A stretch of DNA of 64,000 nt from Ilex aquifolium (lineage: Eukaryota; Streptophyta; Magnoliopsida; Aquifoliales; Aquifoliaceae), in the NCBI GenBank assembly GCA_951799425.1, contig OX637397.1, positions 5,323,001 through 5,387,000 of the forward strand. The letters are read 5' to 3'. Under the pieces are notes generated by a model. The model was given only the letters and a program-made list of their open reading frames with translations. It ran no database searches and was not told the DNA's origin. The translations under genes and the position numbers were made by a program. Position 1 is the stretch's first letter. Every line of letters starts with the position of its first letter. Positions 1 through 13,200 of this stretch are shown in pieces.

Positions 1-598
1 CAAATTTGGATTATCGATCAAATATATTAATTCATATCCGATTAACCGAATTGAAATTCAGAAGAAAAAGAGATTAATTGGCAAGTTTAATGCAGACGAT
101 TAGAATTTTAAGTTCATACATACAATATGATTTTTAAATACATTAAAATTGGTTATCTAAGTGCAATTTATATATTCATGAGAAAGATAAAATCGAAACA
201 AAATATATTATTGATGAGTTTAGGAGTTCATGAGAATACATTATAAAAAAAAAAATAGAATTTGATTGTCCTAATATAAATATAATAGCACTTAATTTTT
301 TTAATTTCTTTTGCGTGTGTTTGGAAAAATAGGACTTATTAGAAATTTTTTCAATTATTAATTATGTTAATTGTTGAACATCAGTCAAAACCACAGGGGT
401 TATACATAGATTTTTAAGATATAGGGAGATCAAGTGTCATTTGCCCAAGCTACCTAATGATAAAACATAATTTACCCTATTATAAATGACGATAACAAGA
501 AAACTTGCAATTGAAGACTACTAGTTATTCTCCGTACCTGAAGGTATGGAGTAATTAAAAAAATTGTTAACATATTTGTATTCACACCCAAAATCAAA
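1..598. other. AT-rich intergenic sequence, no gene seen
   Basis: No open frame with protein-like composition and no paired repeat ends were found here. The first 60 bases resemble a stretch near 39.05-39.12 kb (both contain a 'ttggat-atcgat-aaa-atat' core), so this may be the tail of a dispersed repeat. Confidence 0.4.
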
Positions 599-639
599 TC
601 ACAAACATAGAGTAGAGATAAAAAAATTTAAGCACTGAT

Positions 640-1617
640 TGTAACGGAGGTGAGCGGTGGTAGTGGTGGTGGGCGATAGTGGTGATGGTGGGAGACGATG
701 ATAGTTGTGGTGGATAAGGCGACAACTGTGGTGGTGGTAGCAGCTGTGAGTGGCAATAGTGATGGTGGTTGTGTGTTTTGAGTGACGATGATGGTAGTGA
801 CAGCCGTGGATGGCAACAGTGGTGGTGGTGGGTGTGAGTGGTGGTGGATGACGGTGATGGTGGTGGGTGACGATGGGTGATTCTAGGCGACAGTGTGATG
901 GGTGGTGGCGAATGGCGACGGTGGTAAGTATGGTAAGGGTAGGTGACAGTAGGTGGCTATAGTGGTGGACGCTGACAGGTGGTGGTGGTTGGTGGTGGTA
1001 GGTGTGGTGGGGTAGGTGATAGTGGCTGGTGGCAATGGTGGGCGACGATGGGTGGTGGTGGGTGTTGACGGTAGGCGACAGTGGTAGTAGGATGATGGTG
1101 GTAATGGTAATAAATATAAGAATAAAATGACGATGGTGGTGGTGGTGGTAGTGGTGGTGGTGGCGGTGGGGCAAAGAGGGTGGGGGTGGGGGTGGGGGTG
1201 GGGGTGGAGGTGTGGCAATGGCGATGGTGGAGGTGGTAGGGATGATGGTGGGACAGTAACGGTGGTGGTAAAGTGCGACAGCGGTGGTAATGATGGTGCA
1301 GTAGCGGTTGTGGTGGGGATGGTGGTGATGGAGCGGTGGAAGTGGTGGTGGTGGAATGGTGGTGACGGTGGTGGTAATGGTAGTGATGATGGTGTGGTGG
1401 TGGTGGTGCAATGAAAGTGGTGATGGTGGTGGTAAGGTGGTGGTGGTGGGGTGTTGGGTATGGTAGGGTGGTGATAATGATAATGGCGGCAGCGGTGGTG
1501 ATGGGGTGGTGGGGGTGAGGGTGGTGGTGGTGGTGGTGGTAGTGGTGGTGGCAGTGGTGATGGTGGTGGAGCGGTGGGGGGGATGGTGGTGATAGAGGTA
1601 ATGGTAGTTGTGGGATA
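640..1617. repeat. GGT/GAT-rich minisatellite
   Basis: Almost 1 kb is built from degenerate trinucleotides GGT, GAT and AGT on the plus strand. Long frames here translate to runs of His, Pro and Thr on the minus strand or Val and Gly on the plus strand. That is the signature of the repeat, not of a protein. Within it, 1178-1209 has consecutive runs of three to five G separated by single T, a strong G-quadruplex pattern. Confidence 0.9.
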
Positions 1618-1629
1618 GTTTCAAACATT

Positions 1630-1930
1630 ATTATTTTTTTTTTAAGTACTTATGAGAAATAATTCTTAAAATTACTTTTAAAAAGTCACTCCAAATACAC
1701 CTTTAGTGGCCTTTTTTTTCTATTAAATTTAAGGTGTTAATATTAACTGTTAGATCAACTTTAAAGTAAAATTTAAAGCGATCTTAACCGCGAATAGCAA
1801 AAATCATTTTGTTTATCTTTTGAAATTTAAATTGTTTTGTATTTTATTTTATAGATTGTTGGATCTGATTAAAAGTTATAAAAAAAAAAAAAAAATTGGT
1901 ACTGAGGACTACTCAAGTACTTTTTTACCC
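1630..1930. repeat. Dispersed AT-rich repeat, copy 1
   Basis: This stretch matches 54420-54730 over more than 200 bases: a T-run, then 'aagt-cttat', 'cttttaaaaagtca', 'gttaatattaactgtta' and an A-run followed by 'ttggtact'. I cannot assign it to a known class. It sits directly beside the GGT minisatellite. Confidence 0.6.
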
Positions 1931-2333
1931 TACTTTTTTTTACGTGGAGCGATAAGAAATAACAAATTTAGATTTGGATCATCCAAGTCATCATAGCCTT
2001 ATAAGTCGTGAACATTTTTGCATGTTATTGGGGGGAATAAGAGCAATCAAAAATAAGAAAAAAAAAATAGTCACCAAATGGTGCACCATAGACTTATTTT
2101 TCAAAAGGTGCAACGGTTAGCAATTGCCTAAGAGTTAGACCCTCTGCTTTTTTTTTTTTCTTTTTTTTTTCTGGGAAAGGAGACAATAAGGCCGTCAATA
2201 TTGAAAACCTCCACACTGTAGAGACAACAGACTCGCCAGTCAAGCACACCCTAAGAAACGAAGAGAGAGGTTCAAGTGTAAACATTCAACCAACCAATCA
2301 GGTCTTAGCCATCATAGTAACAACGACCCTTCC

Positions 2334-2339
2334 TTTATT
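2334..2339 (-). terminator. Possible polyadenylation signal of the TRAF1-like gene
   Basis: AATAAA on the minus strand lies about 440 nt after the TGA stop, giving a plausible 3'-UTR length. Plant signals are degenerate, so the true site may differ. Confidence 0.3.
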
Positions 2340-2781
2340 CATCGCTTTCACACGTTGCCTTTGGTAAGCTTCGAACCTCAAATTTCTGAGTTAAAAGGTA
2401 AGGCCACTGAAGTCTTGAATATAAACCCCTCCCCCACCTTTTAACGCACCAAATTAGCAAAAATATGAAAACCAATTGAACACCCAAACAGTGTCTAGTA
2501 CCTGCAAATTCTTCCATTAAAAACATATCCCACCTTCTAATAATGCAAATTCACCACTCACAGAACTATCATTCATGCAGAACTTAATCAAGAAAACAAT
2601 TTCTGTAAAAGCTAATGCTCGAAATAAAGAAAGCAGAATCACTTTTTACAAAATGTTTCTTTTTTTTATGGAAGGGTTACAACCTCGCTCCAAATCTAAA
2701 GACCACCACTTTCCTCAAATACATTATTGAAATGGACAGTAAATTACTAGTTCATGAGCAAGCTCTGGCATAGTTACCTTT

Positions 2782-4254
2782 TCAATGTCCATTAGAAGGC
2801 CGGAACAATGTATAACCATTGACGCCACACACCAGGTTTTGATAATCTTGAATACGATACGTGTGTCCATCCCTCTCCGTATTCCTCATGTCAAGATATG
2901 GCAGATCAGAACCACCCATTTGCCACTGGTTTGGAATCAACCCATCAATCTGCCCATTCACATAAGGCATTGGACTAGCTTGGGTAATCATATCCCTCAG
3001 CGGGTCAAAGTGACCTCCAGAAGAGCCATAGCCACGTTGGAACCCATCATCATGGTAACTTCGTGTTCGCTCAAAAGTGCTAGAGCTAGTCGAGGGACCC
3101 ATGTCACTTGACATGCCCATATCACCCGGGAAAGTGAACTGCCGGTTCAGCTGATGAGGTCCATTGCTGAAACTCTGAAAGCCTGAATTTGCCCTAGATG
3201 TCGTCCCACTTCCATGCTCATCATCAAGTAGGTCATTGATAATGTCAAGGTGTGGAAATTCATCTGTCAACACACTCTGCGTTTGACGCCCTGACGTACA
3301 GGGTGGAAACTCAGGTGTGAAGTAATCCTGTGATCTGCTGTGCACAGGCTTGTACAAGTCAAAGTTTTGAATGTCATTAACCAGGGAAGAAGGATCACAG
3401 TGTATGCTTCTGCTGCTATTCCTTCGGGGGCAATCCATCCATTGGGGTCCATTTTGCAACACATCATGATTTGCCATTCCAAAGGAGAAGCTTGGTTTGA
3501 CCGGGTTTGGTTCCATTCTCTCAGAACTCTGCGGTAAAAACAGAGGTCCAGATAGCATGATAGGTGGTTGTGCGTATGAGTGTGAGGAGCTTACTGATAA
3601 ACTTGGAGAAGGAGGTTGAGTGAAACCAGATGAACTTGCAGTAACAGGACCACCAATAATAGCATTTCGATATGACTGAGGAACATAACTATGGGTTGCA
3701 GATGAAGGGTCAGGGCCCAACCGACCAGCTGCACTCACTGAACGTGCTAGTAATGGTGGTGTCTGCACCATGGTAACAACAGGGGCTGTTGGCCTGGGTT
3801 CCAGAATTACAGAAGTGCTTAAGGGCCCCGACATCATAGGCACTTGCTGTGCCATGGACTTCTCCACTGGGACAGGCACTCGATGCACCGCTGGCTTTTC
3901 AGTTGTGACAGGTACTTGCTGTGCTGAGGGCTTTTCAATTGGTTTTGGAGTTGCGGCTTTATGACTTTCAGGTCTCCTTTCGGGTCTCAATGGGACCATA
4001 TTTTCTGCTGGAACAACCACTCGGGCTGTTTTATGATTTTGTTTGGGGCTTTCTGAAGATGGTTCCCTAACTGAAACAGGGTCCCTAGCAGCACAGATCT
4101 TTGACTCTAACTTTGTCTGAACAGATGATGCCGCGTTTTTAGGAGGGCTCAGAGGAGGAGATGGCAGTCTTGTTGGCTTTTCTGTAGGTGGTCTTTCTAT
4201 ATGAGCCTCATCTTTAACAATCAGTTTTCTTTGCAGAGAAACAACTTCCTCCTC
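2782..4254 (-). CDS. TRAF1: Exon 12 (last coding exon)
   Basis: The acceptor is TTAG|GAG, phase 0. It encodes residues 677-1166, starting EEEVVSLQRKLIVKDEAHIE. The Ser/Pro/Gln-rich tail includes three related Pro-Val repeats (VPVTTEKPAVHRVPVPVEKS) and the conserved acidic patch FPHLDIINDLLDDEH. Confidence 0.93.
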   Translation of the reverse strand, partial: EEEVVSLQRKLIVKDEAHIERPPTEKPTRLPSPPLSPPKNAASSVQTKLESKICAARDPVSVREPSSESPKQNHKTARVVVPAENMVPLRPERRPESHKAATPKPIEKPSAQQVPVTTEKPAVHRVPVPVEKSMAQQVPMMSGPLSTSVILEPRPTAPVVTMVQTPPLLARSVSAAGRLGPDPSSATHSYVPQSYRNAIIGGPVTASSSGFTQPPSPSLSVSSSHSYAQPPIMLSGPLFLPQSSERMEPNPVKPSFSFGMANHDVLQNGPQWMDCPRRNSSRSIHCDPSSLVNDIQNFDLYKPVHSRSQDYFTPEFPPCTSGRQTQSVLTDEFPHLDIINDLLDDEHGSGTTSRANSGFQSFSNGPHQLNRQFTFPGDMGMSSDMGPSTSSSTFERTRSYHDDGFQRGYGSSGGHFDPLRDMITQASPMPYVNGQIDGLIPNQWQMGGSDLPYLDMRNTERDGHTYRIQDYQNLVCGVNGYTLFRPSNGH

Positions 4255-7200
4255 CTAAGGCACAACAGGGAAAGATCATAATGTCAAAGGAATGTCCAAC
4301 TAAAAGAAAAATCAACGTAATATTTGAATGTAGAATAATGTGGCTCTCTAAAATAGAAACCTAAAATTACAGATAATCAGAAATAGTAGTGAAAAGAGGA
4401 ACTTAGGTAACCAAAATTAGCCAAAATAGGGATAAGTTGCAACAATTAAAAGAACGAATAAGGAGAACTAGACATTTGTTTTTTTCCTTTTTGTTTATCT
4501 TTGTCCCCTCCCCCCAATGAACTGCAAAGAATACAGTCATTACATCACATCTTTTAAGTCCATTAAAGATAATAATGTATTATTAGAGAACAAAAGTAAA
4601 ACAGACGAAAATGAAATATACATACTATCTTCCAGACTACTTGCAGCAAATGCATGGCACACAATTCTAAGGAACAAATGAACGATGAGAAAATGGTATA
4701 AGGACAACTCTCCCCCAAATATATAAACCAAAACACCTTAAAACATGAATCACAAGGCTAATAAGGGAAAAATGTAAAATAATTCATGCTTTCATTGATC
4801 ATTGAAACCTTTTTGCACATATGCTCCATGGGTTAAGCCTCACAAGATCTTTAGCATAGACATTCTCAGACCGTAAAAACTTTTACAGAGCAAAAGTAAC
4901 AGTCGTGATACCACCTTCTTTGCCACATGCTGCTCAAGCACCTTTATCCGATCCTGCAATGCCTGAGGCTCAGATTCAGAAACCTTGCAACTTCCAGATA
5001 CATCATTTGGCCGCCCCGCATCTGACGCAGCTTCAAATGATTGACTTTGCATGTCACTAGTCCAACCAGTTAAGTCATAAGTAGCCTTCACATGCTGATT
5101 CCTTCCTCTGAAAAGTTAAGCCACCAAGATCATACGATGTACCAAATATTATATCCTAAAAACATCAGAACTGATGTGCACCATAAAGTTACCTGCTAGG
5201 AGATTTTTGAAAATTTTGGTTTGGAAGAGAATTTCCTTTATAAGGCCCATTCATCACAACCGATGGGACAGAGTCTGTGGAACACGTTGATGAACTATCA
5301 TCCATCACAGATGGACTTTGCCTTCCTCTTGTACCATTTTGTACAGCTGAAAGGCTACTTAATCCACTGCTAGTGGTGTCCGTGGGAGGATGCAGTTCAG
5401 ATGTGTCAGTATCCCAGTTGACAGGACTAGTATCTCTGTCTTCTGAATCAGGGTGGAGTATTTCAGCTGCACAATCTATTGAATCAGACACATCAGAAAC
5501 ATCTTCAAGTGTATCAGGCTTTTCAATTACCGACTCTGCCTCCTCGGTCAAGAAGTCCTTTCCTTCATAACCAGCACTTTCCTCTTCAGGCTCGTCTTGT
5601 ATTATTGCACCAGGCTTTTCATCCCTCCCTTTATCTCTTCCTTTACGATTGTTTCGTTTTTGTTTGCCCTAAGTATATAAGCATAATAAACACGTCAGAA
5701 TTCAAAGTAAAGAGCTGGAGAAGAAAAAAAAATGGGGAAAAGCCATACATACGTTGGTAGGAAAAGAGGGGGACGAAGGGTATACTAAGTACACGGTTGA
5801 CAATGATTAAATGATGTCTACAGCAAAACACTACCATATAAATGAAAAACAAGAAAGGGCATCAAAACCTCAAAGCAAGAGCACAATAATTTTAATACAG
5901 ATAATGGATGGTACTCTGGATGGCATGCTAATGAACGTTACCAAACACTTGCAGCCACATATCATGAACAACGAGACACAGCCATATATATCAATTATAG
6001 ACATGTTACATTCTTTCACAAAAGGTTTAGAAATTTTCAGTAAACTTAGAGAACAACGAATATAAATGGAGCTAGGATATTGTTAGATCTAGGACCGTAC
6101 GCAGATTAGCAATATCACTCCTTATACTGAGGCTTTAGGATGTGCTATAATGAAGACATCAATTGGAAGAGCTACGGATACAAGCATCAAGACTTGGAGC
6201 AATAGCGAAGCAAAAAGTCAACATCGAGGACAAACCAAGCCAAGCCAAAGGGCGACTTCAACAATCGGACGATTCCAAGCTCATAGGAAGTTGTGTCTAG
6301 GTCAACTAGGTCACAATGGTAGGTTAGACACACTTCCCTAGGACTGGCTTGCTCTTGGAGTTGACAGTAGGTTGCTTGCTTCTTGAATAGGGCTGGTCGA
6401 CTAGGGGCAGTGGTCTGTAGGTTCTACAAACTAGCAGTTGAGCTACGCGTTTGAACCAGCCCTATATAAATCCTTCTTATTCCATAGTTGAAGGCTGATG
6501 GATTTTGGGTTTCCATCCCTCTCACACTCCCATTAAAGACCAAAGGGCATAAAGACCATTTTGCCACTCAACCCAAAGAGTTGGCGCACTTCACACCCTT
6601 GGGCCAATTTCTCAAGGTAAGCGTGTTCTATACACTTAGTATTTAATTACGCTCTTACATGCTATGCATTTACCTTGCACTAGATTTAGAGGCATATAAA
6701 TCCTAGTTTAGTTTTAACAGAGAGGTGTATTGCTTGACTTGTGCAATGGTTTTAGGTTAGCCTTGGTAGAAACTCTTCACCGAATCTGTGGTGAGCTAGT
6801 GGATTGGCTCGCTTGTAATCCACACGGTTGTTGGGATTTCCGGAAAATCCCATATAGTGGAGTAGTACCAAGGTGGTAGAAGAGTGGACATACACTCATT
6901 AGTCATTAGTCTGTAATTGTATATGCAGTTACATTCATTAGTCATCTAAAAAACTTACTGAGAAAATAAGTGCTAGGCAATAAAAAGATGAAAATTTAAA
7001 ATGAACCCCAAGGGAAAAGAAATCAAAAAACGTCTTTGAGCTGATGATGAAGAGCAAGGAAACGAACAACTCAAAAAGTTCACATGTAGTACACCAGATA
7101 AATGTATTATATATGTATGTTCACAATAAGATTGACACCTTTGCAATTCTGGGCTAATAAGCCGTAGGTGAATTTCATTTCTATAAGCTGCCACTAACCA

Positions 7201-10200
7201 TAATACCTTACAGACGATTTTCAAAGAACGGATATTAGAATTTCTCCAAAACTATCACATCATCTCCTTACTGTTAATATTGATTGGGATTCGGTCCTCA
7301 AAATACATCAGCTCAACATCCCAATGTATAATTTGCCAATAACAAAAGTGTTTCCGGGGCATCCCTGCAATTCACCACTTTGTCCTCCAACCATGCACCA
7401 TCTCCAACTGCAGCAGAAATTAAAAAGGGAGAATTTTTCTTTTTCTCGGTTGGTTATTAAATTGTCCAGAATGAAAAAAAAGAGGGGGCACACATGTCAG
7501 CATTTCCTAAGTCAATGCCTTTTAAGGTTAGCACATTAATTTCCAATTTCCTTGACAGATCTAGAAGAGCATTCATTATATAGTCCCAATGCTGAAGCCC
7601 ATTACACCAGGCACCCTTCTTTCACCATGAATAGCCATATTCACACCATACTTTCGAACAAGTACTTTGGCCGCAAATTATCTCCTTTCATGGAAAATCT
7701 CCAGAACTATTCACCCAAGGAAGCTTGTTTTATGAACATAACAGCCTAGTCCCAACTCCAAGCCAGTTGATTTTAAGACCATTATATCAGTTTTTAGTTT
7801 AGCATATGGTACCTCAACTCCTCCACTGGACCAGTCCAGCGGAAATCCTGTATGGGCTCCATAAACCAAAGGCACCAATACCAGGATTCTAAAGCAACAT
7901 GATTTAACAAGAATGACGAAGGCACCTCTGATCAAAGTGGGCTGCCACGCTCATAGATAGAAAACCTCTTCCAACCTTGTAATCTCTCTCCTACACTGCA
8001 ATTCTCACACACTGGAAGACTATGTAACACAAACAGAAAGGAATGCCTTGCATAATTACACATAAAAGAAACAGATTCCACATGATAATGATAGAATGCT
8101 CTCAATATATGCAAACCCAGACATGGTAGCCAACTGAAATCATCAAGATTTGAACATATATTCAACCATCCACTTGCTTCAAACCCACTGACAATTTCTG
8201 AGACAGGAATATCGATAACTTCAATAAGGTGTAAATTAAGACTTTATTTGTCAAACCTGCTTTTTCTTCAGCTTCTTTTCCTTTTCAGCCGCAACACGTT
8301 TTGCTTTCTGTTCACCTCCAGCCATCCAAGCTGCCTCTTCCTCACGAATGAGCTCCTCTTGCCTCTTCAAAGCAACAGCCTCCTGGTATGCAACTTCAAT
8401 CTTACTGCTGTAACAAAGAAGAGAAGTTATAAATCAATAAACAGGAAAGAAAGGGAATAAATGAACGAGTCATTACACATATCAAAGATGAAACATTAAA
8501 ACCACATAATGGCATAATTTAGCTAAGACCAAGATCACTAAAGATAAGTATCTAGCCTATGACCCTACTTAACTTGAGAATTAGGCTAACCACCTGATTG
8601 CTCACGTCAAATGTAAAACAGCGCAACCACGTAAACAGACCATCCAACTATCAGATTTGAAAACTCCTCCCGAGGAAAAAACAATAAAAGATTTCAGATG
8701 CCTAAAGTATTGCTATATTTTGCTGCCCTTAAAATCTCACGGTTGGATCCCTCGAATAATGCATATGCTACACGCTGTGTTAGACATATTTCTTCATCAG
8801 AATGTTCCAACAATCCACTAGGGAATCCATTTATCGTATAATAGGTTAACAGTCTCAAACTCAGTTTTTAGAACAAATTTTCAAAATGAGGAATAGAATT
8901 CCAAAATCAACTAAACTAACAAACAAAAATAGTTGATGATGTTCTATTTTGAAATCACAATTTTACCATTGATCAACTTGTTTATAATGAAAAAGGACTA
9001 CGGTGTCACCATATTGCTTCCGCAATAGAAGAATACAAGCAATATATTATTCCCAGTGATGTTCCCTTTTCGAAGATGAATTTTACCATTGATTAAAAGA
9101 AATTGACAAGGAAATAGAATTACACTCACATTGTAGCTTCTGCACAGAGGAATATAAGCAAGTTACTATTTGTTGAAATAATAAGTTTAATTAAGGATAA
9201 AACCACCCTGCTGAAACATAAACATGAATCAAATGATGTTCACACTGCCCTTACTAATACTTCCCACATGGCTAATGGAGGATGGTACGTGATTATATCC
9301 GTAATCCGAGAGGATTTCATTACATTGTTGAAAATAAAAGGAATGCGCTGGTGCTGGAATTCTTAAAGCAAAGGGCAATTTGCATTAGCATGTAGCTTTG
9401 AGCGAATGTCAATCTCCCCATCCCACATGCGCCCGGAAACTTAACTTATTGATCCATACTAAGGGATTGCTTTTGGATCCCGAAAGGGAAAGAAACCCAT
9501 TTTGTCCATAAAGACAATAAGGCCTTTCAGAAATAAATTGTCATACATAATTCAGTATTCCATCCCCCCCCCCCCCCCCAAAAAAAAACTAACTAAAAAC
9601 GAATCTTAAACTTTTATCCCATTGTGTTCTAACACACTTTATCCGGGAGGGGAGACCTAAAAATTTGTGGTGCCATCCCCTTTTAACTAGAATGATGTAA
9701 TAGTTATTAAGAATAGATAATGAATTCAGAAAGGCAAGTCAAATAGCAGGCCCATACTGACACAGATGCAAGTTGGAGTGAAAGACTAAGAACAAGCTGG
9801 TCTGAACTTAGAATTACAAACAGCATACACTCCTTTCCCAATAATTCACTCTTAATAAGTTTGTAAGTTTAAAGAAAGGCACAGCTAACCTAACAGTTAT
9901 ACAATGGAGCAAGGGGAAAGAAGATTTCCAAAGCGACTACAATCAATAATTGATTACCTGTAAATATGGGCTAGCACAAATATTTCGATGGTCCTACGAC
10001 CCAGTTCAGTAAGACGCCTTTCATCGCGCTCAATGGAGTCTTTGTTAAAATCCTCCCCAGAACCCCCATCCTAACATGTAAAGGATAAGAATAGCAGAGC
10101 CGACAAATAATTGAATGAATTTGTTAAGATAAGTAGGAACATAAAAGCAATAAAAAGAAAGCATAAGAACCTGAGCCACTTAAAACATAATTCAATACAT

Positions 10201-13200
10201 GCGTGCATATGATATGCTACATCAATCCACAGCATGTGCATCAGGAAAGCATAACACGATGCTATTCAGAGTTAACAATAATTATTTCCATTAGTATTTT
10301 CCGTTATCTTCGCATTCTACTTTTTTTAAAGGATCCACAAAAGAAAAATAAGCACAAAACTAATCCTAACTTTTTGGCATTCTAACATATCCACTATCCA
10401 GCCATATTTTCAACACCTATATAGCATCTTGATCAGAATACGCCATTATTAAATTAAATAGAACAACATGTGTCTCACTCGTGTCATTACCTATCATTAA
10501 CCAAATCAAATCATTGTAAAATGTTATTCCCTTCCTTTTATCACTTTCTGCTCGACTCCTTAGTTTCTCTACATGCAAACCTGAAATATTTCTAATCTGA
10601 CTATCCAGGATACTCATAATTCAATCCAAACCTCATCTTTGCAACATCATGTCATTTGTCAAGTTCCAAAGATTCTGCTCTATGATACATACTATACCCC
10701 ATCGTTCTATAAATTTTTTTAATTCTTTTAAATATCACGCTTTCATGACAAAAGCAGACACCAGATTCCCAACCCTGCTTGGTTACAATATATTACCCTC
10801 CATCTTCTATGCCTCTATTTGACGCGAAACGGATCAGCTTAAGGTGGAAAAGGCCCTCAATTGTTTCCATCTTTTATGATGGCCTTGCAAGTTCATAAGC
10901 CGAAAAACAATACACTCAGCCATTTATGGTCTCCATCAAGCAGTAACCAAATATACTTCTTCTGTTAGGACTCTAACAACCAGAAGTAAACGCGTGGCCC
11001 CCAGTCAATCACCCTGTTCAATCAGCTACTTGCAGCCCAGCACCTACCCCTTTGTGGTTGGCTAGAGATACTAACCAAGCAAAGAGTCATAATCAAGTTT
11101 ACTAAAAAGAAACAAAATTAACAATCGTATGTTGCATTGCTCACCTTTGTACGGTTCTGAGGACCCTTCTCATCCTTTGGAGGCAAGGGTTCCATGGCAG
11201 CCCTCTCAAGCAAAAGTAGCACATCATCCACCAAAACAAACATATCCTTCTCTGTGTGAACTATAGGAACCGGTAATTCTTCGGCTTCCAAATATTTCCC
11301 TCTACCTTTCTTGCTCTTAGCCTGACCTTCAAGAGCCATCAGTCCACTGTACAAGGAATCCATTACCAAAGTAGATGTCACTTCCTTTTCTATAAAGAAG
11401 TGCTTTACAACAACTTTCAATATTGAATCTGCTTTCTCCCTGGACATGCGACGCCTAGCATTTTGGTCCATTCCAAGCCAGAATGCACAGAAGCTGAAAT
11501 TATCACAACTTACTGTTTATATATTGAAATATATGAAAAGATAATCAAATCTGAAGATATATAACAGCAAAAGATAAAGCATGGCAGGCCGGGGTAAAAA
11601 GAAGGAAAAGAAATTGTTTATAGAGGGCAGACAACAAATCAATGATAATAGGTATTAAGTATCGTATGTTTTTCCTGATGAGCATGTTGTGAAAATGTCC
11701 AATATTAAGTAACAATAATGACAATAAAACCAACATTCTGACTCACTCAACAACACCCAAGACAACAGAAACCAGAAATATGTCAGAATCCATGATAATT
11801 GGAACCAAAAGAGCATTTGATTTAAGCCACTCCAACAACCATATATTTCATAAATGTATAAGTTCATCCGCGGAACAATATTCATGAAAACCAACATCCT
11901 CTACCTTGCCCATCTAGCTTTATCCTCTATCAACTTCCCAAGCTTGCCTCTTCTCTCTTCCACAAAACGGCGACAAATTTGCTCTACATTTGTCAAGTAA
12001 ACCCGAACAAGCTCTCGTCTATACTGACAGTCAAGACAACGGAAGGGACGGTCTGCTCTCTCCCTACAAACCAACAGCATAATTTGGAATTGGTTATTGT
12101 AACAATGAATTTCTGTTGAAAAATCCAAAACAAGTAAGTTTTCTGTAGAAATTAGAATCAAGGTCATTGCAAGAGGAAGAAATGTATCAATCTGTATGAG
12201 ACCACAAAAAGTTACATTCATGAAGACGTTTACAACCTTTCAAATAGATATTTACAAGCCAATGAAACACTGGTCCAAACTATAGCTTTAAAAGGCAAAT
12301 AATCAAGCAAGGCACAATACCAATAACTAGAGTGTTCAAATTTCTGCTTCCCCGCAAATTTTGATCCTACCCTACCTTACCCGACCTTACTTGTCGGCTA
12401 CCCGAAAGAATCGGGTAGGCCATCGGAAGATCTTTTGGTATTCCGCAAAAAATCGGGTAGGAATGCGGAATACCTATAAAATTTTCGTATTTCTACCATA
12501 CCCTACCCATATATATATGTTAATCCCTAAAAATTAAAATCCAAAAATCTAGAAACCCTAATGTTTTATTGATATTTATGGCTTTCTTATATATAATGTA
12601 TTGATGTTTATGATTTTATTGTAGTGTTTTATTGTAATTGTTTATGTATTATCGAATTTATTGCGTTTTTTTTAGTGTTATTGATTTATTGTATAAGTTA
12701 ATTGGTGCAGATTACTTAATTAAATTGTTAAAATGATCCAAAAATTAATAACTAAAAAATATGTTGTTATGAGCAGCCACGTGGACAAGTTTTCAAAAGG
12801 GCAAGTGTATCAGAGGCATGGCTGAAAAGTAGGAGCTTGAAGATGGGAGTTTCAAATTTTATTGTTATTTCCTAGTTTTATGATTGTTAGTTTAGATAGT
12901 GCAGTAGTGCTGTCTACTTTGTAGGAGTTGGTTATTGAACAATTTCTTTATATTGTAAGCTGAAATGTTGAAGAAGGGAGAAAAAATTTCAAACTCTTAT
13001 TTGCATTGAGATCGTTGGGTTCTCTCTTGAACGAGCCCTTCCATATTTAAAAATAGGTCATAAAGGAAGAAAGTCCGGCAAACATCATTCTTCACAGGTT
13101 GATTTCTCAGTCAATCGCTATGTAACTCGATCACAGTTTCGAGACCGTAACAAATTGGTATCAGAGCCGGAAGTTATGGGCGATACCTCTAACAACCTAT

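Noticed and set aside
599..1624. Long minus-strand frames (341 and 223 codons) rich in His, Pro and Thr, and a Val/Gly frame on the plus strand
   Set aside because: All arise from the GGT/GAT minisatellite. There is no domain and no normal codon composition.
2785..3964. Plus-strand frames opposite exon 12
   Set aside because: They are shadows of the coding exon, whose minus-strand frame is long, family-matched and correctly spliced.
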